Below are positions 26,703-35,567 of a stretch of DNA of 64,000 bases, in pieces. The translations under genes were made by a program, and so were the position numbers. Location: assembly GCF_017355965.1 (NCBI RefSeq), contig NZ_JAFIQW010000007.1, positions 1 to 64,000 of the forward strand, written 5' to 3'. A model generated the notes under the pieces. The model was given only the letters and a program-made list of their open reading frames with translations. It searched no databases and was not told the DNA's origin. The DNA comes from Desertivibrio insolitus. GTDB lineage: Bacteria; Actinomycetota; Actinomycetes; Actinomycetales; Microbacteriaceae. Numbering within the stretch: position 1 is the stretch's first letter; the number at the start of each line of letters is the position of its first letter.

Positions 26703-27848
26703 ATGACCGAGACCCAGCGAGCAGGCGCGGCGGCGGTACGGCCGACCGGGCGACAGGGGCGGGGCACCAGCGAGTTCACCGAGCTCGCACGTCTGATCCG
26801 GGAGCGGGGGCTCCTCCGCCGACGATACGGCTACTACTGGACGAAGCTCGTCGGGGTGCCGGTCGTGCTCGCGGGATCTCTCACCGCCTTCGTGTTGATC
26901 GGCGACACCTGGTGGCAACTCGTCACCGCGGCGGTGCTCGCGGTCGTCTTCACCCAGATCGCGTTCCTCGCCCACGACGCCGCGCACCGGCAGATCTTCG
27001 TCTCCGGCAAGTGGAACGAGTGGGTCAGCCTCGTGCTGGGCGACCTGTTCATCGGCATGAGCTACGGCTGGTGGCAGCACAAGCACACCCGGCACCATGC
27101 CAACCCCAACAAGGAGGGCGCAGACCCCGACATCGATCTGCCGGTCATCGCGCTCACGCAGGACCAGGCGCGCGGGCTGCGCTCCCCGGTGCTGCGGTGG
27201 CTGCGGGCGCACCAGGGGCTGTTCTTCTTCCCCCTGCTCCTGCTCGAGGGACTGTCGCTGCACGCCTCGGGGGTGAGGCGGGTGTTCACCCGCGAGCGGC
27301 TGGACCGGCGGTGGGTCGAGCTGGCATTCCTCACCATTCGGCTGGTCGGCTTCGTGGTGCTCGTGTTCCTCGTGCTCTCGCCCGGGCTCGCCTTCGCCTT
27401 CCTCGGGGTGCAGCTCGGCGTGTTCGGCCTGTACATGGGACTGTCCTTCGCCCCCAACCACAAGGGGATGGGCATCGTCGGGCGCGACGTGTCGCTGGAC
27501 TTCCTCCGCCGGCAGGTCATGCTCAGCCGCAACATCCGCGGCAATCGTTTCGTCGACGTGCTGATGGGCGGGCTCAACTACCAGGTCGAACACCACCTCT
27601 TCCCGTCGATGCCCCGCCCGCACCTGAGGCGCGCGGCCGTGATCATCCAGGACTACTGCCGCGCGCACGGCGTGCCGTACACGCAGGTCGGGCTGTTCGC
27701 CTCGTACCTGATCGTCGTCCGCTACGTCAACCGGGTCGGGTTGGGGGAGCGCGACCCGTTCGAGTGCCCACTGCTCGCCGAACGGCAGTACGTCGGCATC
27801 GAGGCTGCGTCGGAAGGTTCTTCCGAGGGGAAGCGGAGCGGAGCCTGA
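26703..27848 (+). CDS. Membrane fatty acid desaturase (acyl-CoA/acyl-lipid type)
   Basis: The 381-residue membrane di-iron enzyme has the three histidine clusters: HDAAHR near residue 97, HTRHHANPN near residue 130 and QVEHHLFP near residue 295, with hydrophobic helices between them. The first-box region and the final HXXHH type place it among front-end or linoleoyl-type desaturases. It introduces a double bond into membrane acyl chains with electrons from ferredoxin or cytochrome. GGAG precedes the ATG by 7 bases. A paralogue with the same architecture is encoded at 48844-49917. Confidence 0.93.
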   Translation: MTETQRAGAAAVRPTGRQGRGTSEFTELARLIRERGLLRRRYGYYWTKLVGVPVVLAGSLTAFVLIGDTWWQLVTAAVLAVVFTQIAFLAHDAAHRQIFVSGKWNEWVSLVLGDLFIGMSYGWWQHKHTRHHANPNKEGADPDIDLPVIALTQDQARGLRSPVLRWLRAHQGLFFFPLLLLEGLSLHASGVRRVFTRERLDRRWVELAFLTIRLVGFVVLVFLVLSPGLAFAFLGVQLGVFGLYMGLSFAPNHKGMGIVGRDVSLDFLRRQVMLSRNIRGNRFVDVLMGGLNYQVEHHLFPSMPRPHLRRAAVIIQDYCRAHGVPYTQVGLFASYLIVVRYVNRVGLGERDPFECPLLAERQYVGIEAASEGSSEGKRSGA

Positions 27849-27962
27849 TCGTCACGCTCCAGCCGGTGGGCGTGTCCCGAGATCGTCGAGGATGGCGCCG
27901 GGTGAGAGGCTGTCCTCCGTGACATCCGTCGACCAGGTCGCAGTCCGCCCGGCGAGCGACTC

Positions 27963-29102
27963 GTGAAGGTGCTCGTCGTCGGCGCCGGCGCCTGGGGGCT
28001 GCCCACCGCGGCGCAGCTCGCCCTGCGCGGGCACGACGTCGAGCTCGTCGACCGCTGCGGTCCCGGCAACCCGCGCTCCTCGTCATCCGGTCCGACCCGC
28101 ATCTGGCGCCTGACGCACGCCGACGAGGTGCGGGTGCGGATGGCGCAGGTCTCGATCGACGCGATGCGGCGGCTCGAGGAGCGGTCCGGCCGACGGGTCT
28201 TCCAGCGGCAGGGCCTCCTCTGGCGCGACCGGTCGTCGCTCGACGCGGTCGTCGCCGCCCTGCAGGCGGTCGGCGTCGCGCACACGCTGGTGGACGCCGC
28301 GGACGTCGCCCGGTTCTTCCCCGGTCTCGAGGCCGACGACCGCGCCGCGGTCTGGCAGGAGGACGCCGGCGTCGTGCTCGCCGCGGAGTCGCTCGCCGCG
28401 CAGCTGGGCCTCTTCACCGCCGCCGGCGGACGCACCGCGTTCGGCCGCGCCGTGCAGGCGGTGGAGAGCAGGCCGTCGGGCGCGCGCGTGCGATACGCGG
28501 ACGGCGCGAGCGAGGACTACGACCGTGTGGTGCTCGCTGCCGGCCCGGAGTCCGAGCCCCTGCTCGCGTCGCTGGGGGTGCGGATGCCGCTGCGTCCCCA
28601 CCTCGAACAGGTCGTCACGGTCGGCGATCGGGAACGCCCCACGCTGACCGATGCGCTGCCCTGCCTCATCGACGGAGCGGACGGCGAGGACCCCGTGCTC
28701 TACGCGATGCCGACGCCCGGCTCCGGCTACAAGGCGGGGCTCGACCTGCCGCTGCGGGAGTACCGGCCCGACGACGACGACCGAAGCCCGGACCCGGGCG
28801 TCACGGCGGCCGTCACCGAGCGCATCCGGCGCCACCTGCCCTCGCTGCCGCGGGAGGTCGTGCAGACCCAGGTGTGCTCGTGGACCGACTCGCCCGACGG
28901 CCGCTTCGTTCTCGACACGGTCGGCGACGTCGTCGTCGCCTGCGGGGACTCCGGCGAGGGCTTCAAGTTCTCCGCGCTGATGGGCGAGGTGCTCGCCGAC
29001 CTGGCCGAGCACCGCGAGCCCGAGCCCGACGTCAGCTCGTTCGGCCTCGGCCGGTTCGCCGACCGCGTCGAGTGGCGCACGCACTCCCTCACTCTTGGCT
29101 GA
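27963..29102 (+). CDS. FAD-dependent DAO-family oxidoreductase
   Basis: The 379-residue protein opens with the FAD dinucleotide-binding motif VLVVGAGAWGLPTA and continues as a D-amino-acid-oxidase-fold enzyme similar to monomeric sarcosine or N-methyltryptophan oxidases. The segment SSSGPTRIWRLTHADE after the first strand is typical of that group. The C-terminal CGDSGEGFKFSALMGE is the flavin-contact region. It probably oxidises a secondary or N-methyl amino acid, releasing hydrogen peroxide; the substrate is inferred only. It starts with GTG directly after a short non-coding gap. Confidence 0.9.
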   Translation: MKVLVVGAGAWGLPTAAQLALRGHDVELVDRCGPGNPRSSSSGPTRIWRLTHADEVRVRMAQVSIDAMRRLEERSGRRVFQRQGLLWRDRSSLDAVVAALQAVGVAHTLVDAADVARFFPGLEADDRAAVWQEDAGVVLAAESLAAQLGLFTAAGGRTAFGRAVQAVESRPSGARVRYADGASEDYDRVVLAAGPESEPLLASLGVRMPLRPHLEQVVTVGDRERPTLTDALPCLIDGADGEDPVLYAMPTPGSGYKAGLDLPLREYRPDDDDRSPDPGVTAAVTERIRRHLPSLPREVVQTQVCSWTDSPDGRFVLDTVGDVVVACGDSGEGFKFSALMGEVLADLAEHREPEPDVSSFGLGRFADRVEWRTHSLTLG

Positions 29103-29184
29103 CCGGACGCGCACCGTCGGGGGATGGTGCGGCGGCGGGAACCGTGTTCGGATTGTGGGCAGCACCGTCGTCGAAGGAGTCGCC

Positions 29185-29733
29185 GTGGCCGGCCCTAAGC
29201 CCGTCGCCCCTGCCGACGTGCGCGCTCGACCGACCGCCACGACGACCCGGCGGTGGGTGGTGCAGCATCGGCGCGGGGCGGGAGGAGCGGCGGTGCTGAT
29301 CGCCGCGGTGTTCGCCGGCGCACTCGCCCAGGGCCCGTCCGACTCCGCCGCGGAGGAGCCGCCCGCGCTCCTCGTGCCGTTCACCTACAGCGCCCCGAGC
29401 GGTGCCAGGTGCACGACCGTGGTCAGGGCCGGCCCGGAGGCCGACCGGAGCGCCGCCGCGGTCGTCGCCATGATCCTGCGGGACCTCGACGTGGCGCGCG
29501 TCGAGGCGGAGGCGCTCGCGCGCGTCGCCCGGATGTCGGGGGAGAGGGTGTGGGAGGCGGGCGTCGGCAACGACGTGCGCGCGCTCGACTTCCGCTTCCA
29601 CATCGGCGTGCGCGAGGTCGTGCGCTCGCGCCTCGACGAGCAGCTCGCGCGTTTCGGGTATCCCGGCTGGGCGAGCCCGCTGCGCGACCTCAGCGCGCGG
29701 ACGGAGTGCCGGGACGAGGCGCCGGAACCCTGA
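29185..29733 (+). CDS. Hypothetical membrane-anchored protein (182 aa)
   Basis: No family is recognised. One transmembrane segment (GGAAVLIAAVFAGALAQ near residue 35) is followed by a proline-rich stretch and a soluble region of about 130 residues containing a single conserved-looking CTTVV. The GTG at 29185 has AAGGAG 6 bases upstream; a longer open frame beginning at 29095 would overlap the oxidoreductase and has no ribosome site. The topology would place the soluble part outside the cell. Confidence 0.7.
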   Translation: MAGPKPVAPADVRARPTATTTRRWVVQHRRGAGGAAVLIAAVFAGALAQGPSDSAAEEPPALLVPFTYSAPSGARCTTVVRAGPEADRSAAAVVAMILRDLDVARVEAEALARVARMSGERVWEAGVGNDVRALDFRFHIGVREVVRSRLDEQLARFGYPGWASPLRDLSARTECRDEAPEP

Positions 29734-29790
29734 GCCCGGGGCGCGTCCACCCCGTGGTGCGCGGGCCGGCCAGCGCACCACAATGTGCGC

Positions 29791-30462
29791 ATGACCCCGC
29801 CGGACCCGCCGTCGCCCGAGCCCTCGGCGGCGCTGCGGGCGCAGCTGCTCGCGACGGAGCACTGGAGCCTGCTCGCGACGCGGTCGACGACGCAGAGCGA
29901 GGTGCTCGTGCGGATCGGGATGCTGCTGACGTTCGTCTCCGCCGTGCTCGTCAGTCTCGCGCTCGTCGGGCAGGCAACCGGGTTCGACGGGAACTTCCGG
30001 CTCGTCGCGGTCGTGCTGCTCGCGATCGCGAGCGTGATCGGGGTGCTGACCCAGGTGCGGGTGCAGAACGTCGCGATGGAGGACCTCGCGCTCGTGCTCG
30101 CCATGAACCGGCTGCGCGCCGCCTACGCGGAGCTGGTGCCGGGCCTCGAGCGGGACTTCCTGGCATCCACCCACGACGACCTCGCCGGCGTCTCGCGCAC
30201 GTACTACTTCCTCGGCCCGCCGCGCGATCTCAGCCAGGTGCTCGGCAGCAGCATGGTCTTCGTCACGGTCGTCGTCGCCACGCTCGTGGGGCTGCTGACC
30301 GCGTCGATCGTGCTCGTGCTGGGCGGCGCGACGGCGCTCGCCGTGGCCCTCGCGCTGGTCGTCGGCCTGGCGGCGATCGCACTGAGCGTGGGCAGCGGTT
30401 ACCGCGCGTTCTCGTCGTTCTGGCGCGGCTGGCAGCCCCGCAACCCGACGCCCGGGGAGTGA
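29791..30462 (+). CDS. Hypothetical four-helix membrane protein (223 aa)
   Basis: The protein has two pairs of predicted transmembrane helices (around residues 42-62, 70-88, 152-172 and 177-200) with a cytoplasmic segment of about 60 residues between them. No catalytic motif is visible. A CACAAT box ends 6 bases before the ATG, so translation may be leaderless from 29791; a GTG two codons earlier is possible. It converges on the flotillin gene, and a hairpin separates the two. Confidence 0.7.
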   Translation: MTPPDPPSPEPSAALRAQLLATEHWSLLATRSTTQSEVLVRIGMLLTFVSAVLVSLALVGQATGFDGNFRLVAVVLLAIASVIGVLTQVRVQNVAMEDLALVLAMNRLRAAYAELVPGLERDFLASTHDDLAGVSRTYYFLGPPRDLSQVLGSSMVFVTVVVATLVGLLTASIVLVLGGATALAVALALVVGLAAIALSVGSGYRAFSSFWRGWQPRNPTPGE

Positions 30463-30482
30463 TGCGGGCCGGAGGCGACGGA

Positions 30483-30504
30483 GGCGGCGGATGACTCCGC
30501 CGCC
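30483..30504. terminator. Hairpin between convergent genes
   Basis: GGCGGCGGA and TCCGCCGCC form a perfect 9-bp stem with loop TGAC between the four-helix protein gene and the flotillin gene. There is no T run on either side, so it may act with Rho or as an RNA end. Confidence 0.5.
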
Positions 30505-30520
30505 CGCCGCCACGGCCCGC

Positions 30521-31930
30521 CTACTTCGCCGCGCCGTCGCCGTTCGACGAGACGACGGCGCGCCCGGCCGCGGCACCGGCGGCCGTGCCGGAGACCGCGC
30601 CGTTCACGAGCGTGCGGAGGCTGACGCCCGTGGCGCCCTCGAGCAGCGAGTCGACCTCGGCGAAGCCCTTGACGACCTGCTTCGGCAGCGCGCCGGCGCC
30701 GTCGGTCGAGAGCACCGTGAGGGTGTCGATGTTGGACATCGGCGCGGCCAGTTCCCGGGCGAGGGCGGGAAGGGTCTCGATGAGCTTGACCTGAATGAGC
30801 TGCTCCGACTGCTCGGAGAGTGCGGCCGCCTGCGCCTTGGTCGCCTCCGCCTCGGCGAGACCGCGGGCGCGGATGGCGTCGGCCTCGGCCGCGCCCTCGG
30901 CCCGGATCGCCTCGGCCGTGATCTTGCGCGCGTCGGCCGCCGCCTCGGCGCGCTGCCGCTCGGCGGCCGCGGCAGCCTCCGCCTCGACCCGCGTCTGGTA
31001 CGCGTTCGCATCGGCGACGGCGTTCACCTCGGACGCGAGTTCGGCCGCGCGCAGCTCGGCCCGCTTCTGAGCCGTGAGCTGCTGCTCGGCGACGACCGCC
31101 TGCTGGGCCTTCGCCTCGGCGAGCGGACGGGCGGCGGACGCCTCGGCGACCGCGCGATCGGTCTCGAGCTGCAGGGCCGCGCGGCGCAGCGCGAGCGTGT
31201 TCTCCGCCTCGGCGACGGCCTGCTCCGCGGCGACCGCGGCCTCGCGCGAGCGGCGCGTCGCCTCGGTCTCGGCGACCTCGGCCGCGAGCCGCACCTTCGC
31301 CTGTTCGGCGCGGCCGAGGTCGCGGATGTACTGGTTCTTGTCGGAGATGCCCTTGATCTCGAACGAGTCGACATCGAGCCCCTGGTTGGCGAGCGCCTCC
31401 TTGGCGACGTCGAGGACGGCGGTGGTGAGGTCGTCGCGCTTGCGGATGATCGTGGCGACGTCGGTCGCACCGATCGACGCGCGAAGCGAGCCCGAGAGCA
31501 CCTCCCGGGCGAACTCGTCGATGTTCTTCTCCTGGCCGAGGAAGCGCTGGGCCGCGGCGCGGATCGACTCGTCGCGGTCGCCGACCTTGACGAGGGCGAC
31601 GGCCTCGATGTCGATCGTCACACCGTTCGTGTCCTGCGAGGTCGTCTGGATCTCGATCGCCCGCGAGGTCAGCGAGAGCTTCGCCGCCTTCTGGAAGAAC
31701 GGGGTGAGGAAGACCCCGGAGCCGTGCACGACCTTGATGCCGGACTCCTCCTGCACGGAGCCGTCCGCGGCGGTGGTGCGCTTGGGTCGACGGCCGGTGA
31801 TGATGAGCGCCTCGTCGGGGCCCGCGTTCTTGTAGACGCTGCGGGCGTAGATGAGCACGATCAGCAGGACGGCGACGACCGCCACGACGATCCCGAGGAC
31901 TCCTCCGAGACCGGAGAGGAGTTCAAACAT
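30521..31930 (-). CDS. Flotillin / SPFH-domain membrane scaffold protein
   Basis: The 469-residue protein has one N-terminal transmembrane helix (residues about 8-28), an SPFH/band-7 domain (about 40-200) and a long Ala/Glu/Gln-rich coiled coil (about 210-390) with EA-rich repeats, as in FloT/YuaG and eukaryotic flotillin. It organises functional membrane microdomains. The ATG at 31930 is used because the ribosome site AAAGGA lies 8 bases upstream; a frame starting seven codons earlier has none. No NfeD partner gene is adjacent. Confidence 0.92.
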   Translation of the reverse strand: MFELLSGLGGVLGIVVAVVAVLLIVLIYARSVYKNAGPDEALIITGRRPKRTTAADGSVQEESGIKVVHGSGVFLTPFFQKAAKLSLTSRAIEIQTTSQDTNGVTIDIEAVALVKVGDRDESIRAAAQRFLGQEKNIDEFAREVLSGSLRASIGATDVATIIRKRDDLTTAVLDVAKEALANQGLDVDSFEIKGISDKNQYIRDLGRAEQAKVRLAAEVAETEATRRSREAAVAAEQAVAEAENTLALRRAALQLETDRAVAEASAARPLAEAKAQQAVVAEQQLTAQKRAELRAAELASEVNAVADANAYQTRVEAEAAAAAERQRAEAAADARKITAEAIRAEGAAEADAIRARGLAEAEATKAQAAALSEQSEQLIQVKLIETLPALARELAAPMSNIDTLTVLSTDGAGALPKQVVKGFAEVDSLLEGATGVSLRTLVNGAVSGTAAGAAAGRAVVSSNGDGAAK

Positions 31931-32095
31931 CGAGGGTCCTTTCGAAGGCACGCGGCTGCCGCGCGACGCTGAGTGGTTGCCCGGAAGCTATCGCAGCCGG
32001 GTGGCCGCCCATTTCATCTGACCGGCGCTTTGCCGAAAGAGTACCTGGGAGGTCAACCCCGCGAGCACGGAGGATTGCGCTGCTCTGATCGGAGG

Positions 32096-33046
32096 ATGTC
32101 CCGTTTCCTTCCGACGCCGCCCACCGACCGGTGGGGCCGTGCTCTCGCAGCAATGGGGGTGGCGGCGACCGGGGTCGCCGCGGGAGCGCTCGTCGCGGGG
32201 CGGAGCGGACTCGCCGGCTACCTGAAGGGCGCGCGAACGCTCGGCTCGAGCTGGTCGACGGTCCCCGGGATCGCGGGAGCCGCGCCGCTCCGGGTGCATG
32301 CGCGCTTCTCCGCGCGCCGGGACTCGGACCAGCCCTCCCTCGTGCTCGTCCCGGGATACGCGATCGGCGGGTCCTACCTGATGCCGCTCGCGGGGACCCT
32401 CGCCGGAAGCGCGCCTGTCTACGTCGTCGACCTGCCCGGCCATGGGGAGAGCGACCACGACGCCCGTCCGCTCGCCATCCCGGAACTCGCCGAGGCGCTC
32501 GCCGCCTGGCTCACCGCGAACGGGCTGCTCCACGTCGTGCTCGTCGCGCACTCGAACGGATGCCAGATCGCGGCCGAGGTCTCGCAGCGGCATCCGGACC
32601 TCGTCGCTGGTCTCGTGCTCATCGGCCCGACGTCGGACCCGACGGCCCGCACACCGCGACGTCAGCTGTTCCGCGGGGCGCTCGCCTCGCTGCTCGACCG
32701 GCCGAGCTACCTCTTCTGGGGCGCCGTCGACTACCCGCGAGCGGGCCGCCCGGTGCTGCGGAAGGAGTTGCGCGACATGGTCGGCCACCGGATCGAGGAC
32801 GTGCTGCCCGCGCTGACGATCCCCGTCCGCGTCATCCGAGGCGGGCTGGACCTGCTCGTGCCGCGCGACTGGGCGGCCGCGGTGGCCGCCGCCGCGGGCG
32901 CGCCGCCGCCCGTCGACGTGGGCTGGTGGGGGCACGCGGTGCACTACGACAGCGCGCCCCGGGTCGCCGACGCCGTGCTCGAGCTCGCCTCGACCGCCCT
33001 CACGACCCCGCCGCGGCAGCCCGCCGTCGCCCGGGTCGACGCCTAG
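32096..33046 (+). CDS. Alpha/beta hydrolase
   Basis: The 316-residue protein has an N-terminal hydrophobic segment (residues about 16-36) followed by an alpha/beta-hydrolase core. Visible are the oxyanion strand LVLVPGYAIGG, the nucleophile elbow VAHSNGCQIA (Ser near residue 154), an acidic residue in RGGLDLLVP and a C-terminal histidine in WWGHAVHYD. The hydrophobic N-terminus suggests a membrane-tethered or secreted esterase or lipase. The ATG has GGAGG directly adjacent, closer than ideal, so the start is not certain. The stop overlaps a convergent small gene by 4 bases. Confidence 0.85.
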   Translation: MSRFLPTPPTDRWGRALAAMGVAATGVAAGALVAGRSGLAGYLKGARTLGSSWSTVPGIAGAAPLRVHARFSARRDSDQPSLVLVPGYAIGGSYLMPLAGTLAGSAPVYVVDLPGHGESDHDARPLAIPELAEALAAWLTANGLLHVVLVAHSNGCQIAAEVSQRHPDLVAGLVLIGPTSDPTARTPRRQLFRGALASLLDRPSYLFWGAVDYPRAGRPVLRKELRDMVGHRIEDVLPALTIPVRVIRGGLDLLVPRDWAAAVAAAAGAPPPVDVGWWGHAVHYDSAPRVADAVLELASTALTTPPRQPAVARVDA

Positions 33047-33294
33047 CGCCCGGGACGGCGCGCGCGCGACCGCCGGATGCCGCGGAGCCAGGCCCAGGCG
33101 GTGCCCGCGACCACGGCGACGACGAGCGCGCTGCCGCTGAGGGTGCGCGTGCGGGTGAGTCCCGAGACCTCATTTGGCGACCCGGCCCCGCCGCCCGACC
33201 CCGCGACCCAGACCGCGAAGCCGACGAGAGCGACGGCGAGCGCGACGACCGTCACCGCGAGCAGGATCCGCGACAGCGCGCGCAGATGCTTCAC
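33043..33294 (-). CDS. Hypothetical two-helix membrane protein (83 aa)
   Basis: The small protein has a first hydrophobic helix (residues about 9-31), a glycine-rich loop and a second helix (about 53-70), and ends with a very basic tail rich in Arg. No family is recognised. It lies downstream of the siderophore permease on the same strand, separated by 90 bases, and may or may not be part of that operon. Confidence 0.6.
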   Translation of the reverse strand: MKHLRALSRILLAVTVVALAVALVGFAVWVAGSGGGAGSPNEVSGLTRTRTLSGSALVVAVVAGTAWAWLRGIRRSRARRPGR

Positions 33295-33384
33295 CGTCTC
33301 ACCAGGGGGAGCCTGTTCGCGACGTACACCGGGTCCTCCTCCTGGTTGCGGCGAACCTACACCCGCCCGGCTGGGAGGCGGCGG

Positions 33385-35541
33385 TCAGGAGGCGCGGGAG
33401 CGGGCGAGCAGGTAGATGAAGTAGGGGGTGCCGATGAGCGCGACGACGATGCCCGCCGGCACCTGGGCCGGGGCGACGACGGTGCGCCCGATGGCATCCG
33501 CGAGCCCGAGCAGCAGTGCGCCCAGGGCGACCGCGACCGGGATGCTCCGCGCCGAACGCGCGCCGACGAGCGCCCGCGCCGCGTGGGGCGCGACGAGGCC
33601 GACGAAGGCGACGACGCCCACGGCGACGACGCTGAGCGCAGCGAGCACGGCCGCCGCGGCGAGCACGAGGAGCCGGACCCGCTCGAGCGGGACCCCGACG
33701 AGGCGCGGGGTGTCCTCGTCGAGGGCGAGCAGGTCGAGCTCCCGGTTCAGGACACCGGCGAGCAGCGCGACGACGACGAGGGCGACCGCGACGGGGAGCA
33801 CCTGGTCCCAGCCGCGGCCGTAGGTGCTGCCGGAGAGCCAGGTGTAGATGCGTGGCGTGTTCCACGGATCGGAGCGGATGAGCAGGAACGTCGTCAGCGC
33901 GGTCGTGCCGTACCAGGTGCCGATGCCGACGAGCACGAGCCGGTCGGCGTGCAGCCCGCCGCGCCAGGTGAGGGCGTAGACGACGGCGAACGCGGCCAGC
34001 CCGCCGGCGACCGCGGCGAGGAGCATGGCACCGCCGCCCACCGCACCCGCGAGGGTCACCACCACGACGGCGGCGAGCCCCGCCCCGCCCGTGATGCCGA
34101 TCAGCCCCGGCTCGGCGAGCGGGTTGCGGGTCGTCGACTGCACGAGGCATCCGGCGAGGGCGATCGCGCCGCCCGCGAGCACGGCGGCGAGCACGCGCGG
34201 GGCCCGCTCGTCGAGGGCGGCGGCGATGAGCGGCGGCGCCTGCCCCTGCAGCCAGAGCAGGATGTCCCCGGTGAGCAGCCAGCGGGAGCCGGCGAGCAGC
34301 CCGAGCAGCACGACCGAGGCGACCGCCACGAGCGCGACCGCGAGCACGACCCGGAAGCGCCCGCGGCTGCGCGGCCGGGCGGGCGCGGCAGGAGGCTCCC
34401 GGGTCGGCCCGGCGTCGCGGGTGCGCCGGGCGAGCGCGACGAGCACGACCGCGCCGGCGATCGTGGTGACGACGCCCGTCGGGATCGCGATGGCCTGCTC
34501 GGCGCCGAGCACCAGGCGCACGACGATGTCGGCGACGAGCACGATGAGCGCGCCGAGCAGTCCCGCGGCCGGCAGCAGCACGACATGCCGGAGCAGCGAC
34601 GGTGCCACCCGGGCGAGCAGTCGCGCGATCACGGGCGCGCACAGCCCGACGAACCCGATCGGCCCCGCGAGGGTGACCGACGTGGCGGTGAGCACGACGG
34701 CGAGCACCACCCCGAGCACGCGCGTGCGCCGCACCGGCACCCCGAGCATCCGGGCCGAATCGTCGCCGATGCCGAGGAGGTCGAGGCGGCGGGAGAGCAG
34801 CAGGGCCCCGGCCGTCGCGACGGCGACCACCGGCAGGGCGCGTGCGAACGCGTCGATGCCGAGTTGGCTGAGCGAGCCGCTGCCCCAGGAGAACAGCCCG
34901 GTCGTCTCCTGCTGGAACAGCACGAGCAGCGCCGACGTGCCCGACTGCAGCGCCAACGCGACCGCGGACCCCGCGAGCACCAGCCGGGTGGTGGAGGTAC
35001 CGCCGCCCCCGCCCACGAGCAGCACGAGCCCCGCCGCCGCGAGGCCGCCCGCGACGGCGACGGCCCCGGAGGCCCACAGCGGGACCGCGAGCCCGAAAGC
35101 CGCGACCGCGGTGACCGCGAAGAACGAGCCGGCCGTGACCGCGAGGGTGTCGGGCGCGGCGAGCGGGTTGCGGGTGATCGACTGCAGCAGGGCTCCGGCG
35201 ACGCCGAGGGAGGACCCCACCGCGAGACCGGCGGCGAGCCGGGGGAGACGCGACCCGGTGAGGATGTCCCGGGCCGCGTCGGCAGCGGATGACCCGCTAC
35301 CGGTCAGCAGGCCCGCGAACTCGGCGAGCCCGACGCCGGACGTGCCCTGCAGCAGGTGGGCGAGCGACGCGGCGACGAGCGCGACCGTGAGCACGGCCAG
35401 CGCGAGCACGGCGCCGGGCCGGGAGCCCCGGGGGCGCCCGCCGCCGGGCAGGGCCTCCACCGCCGACGGCTCCGCCTCCGGGACCGGGGAGCCGCTGGCA
35501 TCCGGTCGTGCGGAGCGGGTCGGGGTGCGGTGGTTCGTCAC
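33385..35541 (-). CDS. Iron-siderophore ABC permease, double-length FecCD (FhuB-like)
   Basis: The 718-residue protein contains two complete FecCD permease units in tandem (about residues 38-360 and 395-715), each with roughly ten helices and the conserved stretch RLPRLAAGL or RAPRVLAAV, then ITRNPLAAPD or TTRNPLAEPG. Such fusions are known from FhuB, where one chain supplies both halves of the channel. The GTG at 35541 lies 26 bases after the binding-protein stop; a far longer open frame upstream is only a shadow over that gene. It works with the binding lipoprotein and ATPase encoded upstream on the same strand. Confidence 0.92.
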   Translation of the reverse strand: MTNHRTPTRSARPDASGSPVPEAEPSAVEALPGGGRPRGSRPGAVLALAVLTVALVAASLAHLLQGTSGVGLAEFAGLLTGSGSSAADAARDILTGSRLPRLAAGLAVGSSLGVAGALLQSITRNPLAAPDTLAVTAGSFFAVTAVAAFGLAVPLWASGAVAVAGGLAAAGLVLLVGGGGGTSTTRLVLAGSAVALALQSGTSALLVLFQQETTGLFSWGSGSLSQLGIDAFARALPVVAVATAGALLLSRRLDLLGIGDDSARMLGVPVRRTRVLGVVLAVVLTATSVTLAGPIGFVGLCAPVIARLLARVAPSLLRHVVLLPAAGLLGALIVLVADIVVRLVLGAEQAIAIPTGVVTTIAGAVVLVALARRTRDAGPTREPPAAPARPRSRGRFRVVLAVALVAVASVVLLGLLAGSRWLLTGDILLWLQGQAPPLIAAALDERAPRVLAAVLAGGAIALAGCLVQSTTRNPLAEPGLIGITGGAGLAAVVVVTLAGAVGGGAMLLAAVAGGLAAFAVVYALTWRGGLHADRLVLVGIGTWYGTTALTTFLLIRSDPWNTPRIYTWLSGSTYGRGWDQVLPVAVALVVVALLAGVLNRELDLLALDEDTPRLVGVPLERVRLLVLAAAAVLAALSVVAVGVVAFVGLVAPHAARALVGARSARSIPVAVALGALLLGLADAIGRTVVAPAQVPAGIVVALIGTPYFIYLLARSRAS

Positions 35542-35567
35542 GGTGGAGGTCCTGTCGGAAGAGCGGC

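Noticed and set aside
30491-31972. 493-codon plus-strand frame opposite the flotillin gene
   Set aside because: Antisense shadow of a GC-rich gene; the flotillin frame has a clear domain, start and ribosome site.
32131-35292. 1053-codon plus-strand frame
   Set aside because: It runs through a hydrolase gene in another frame and antisense to the permease; its translation is Arg/Gly/Asp low-complexity.
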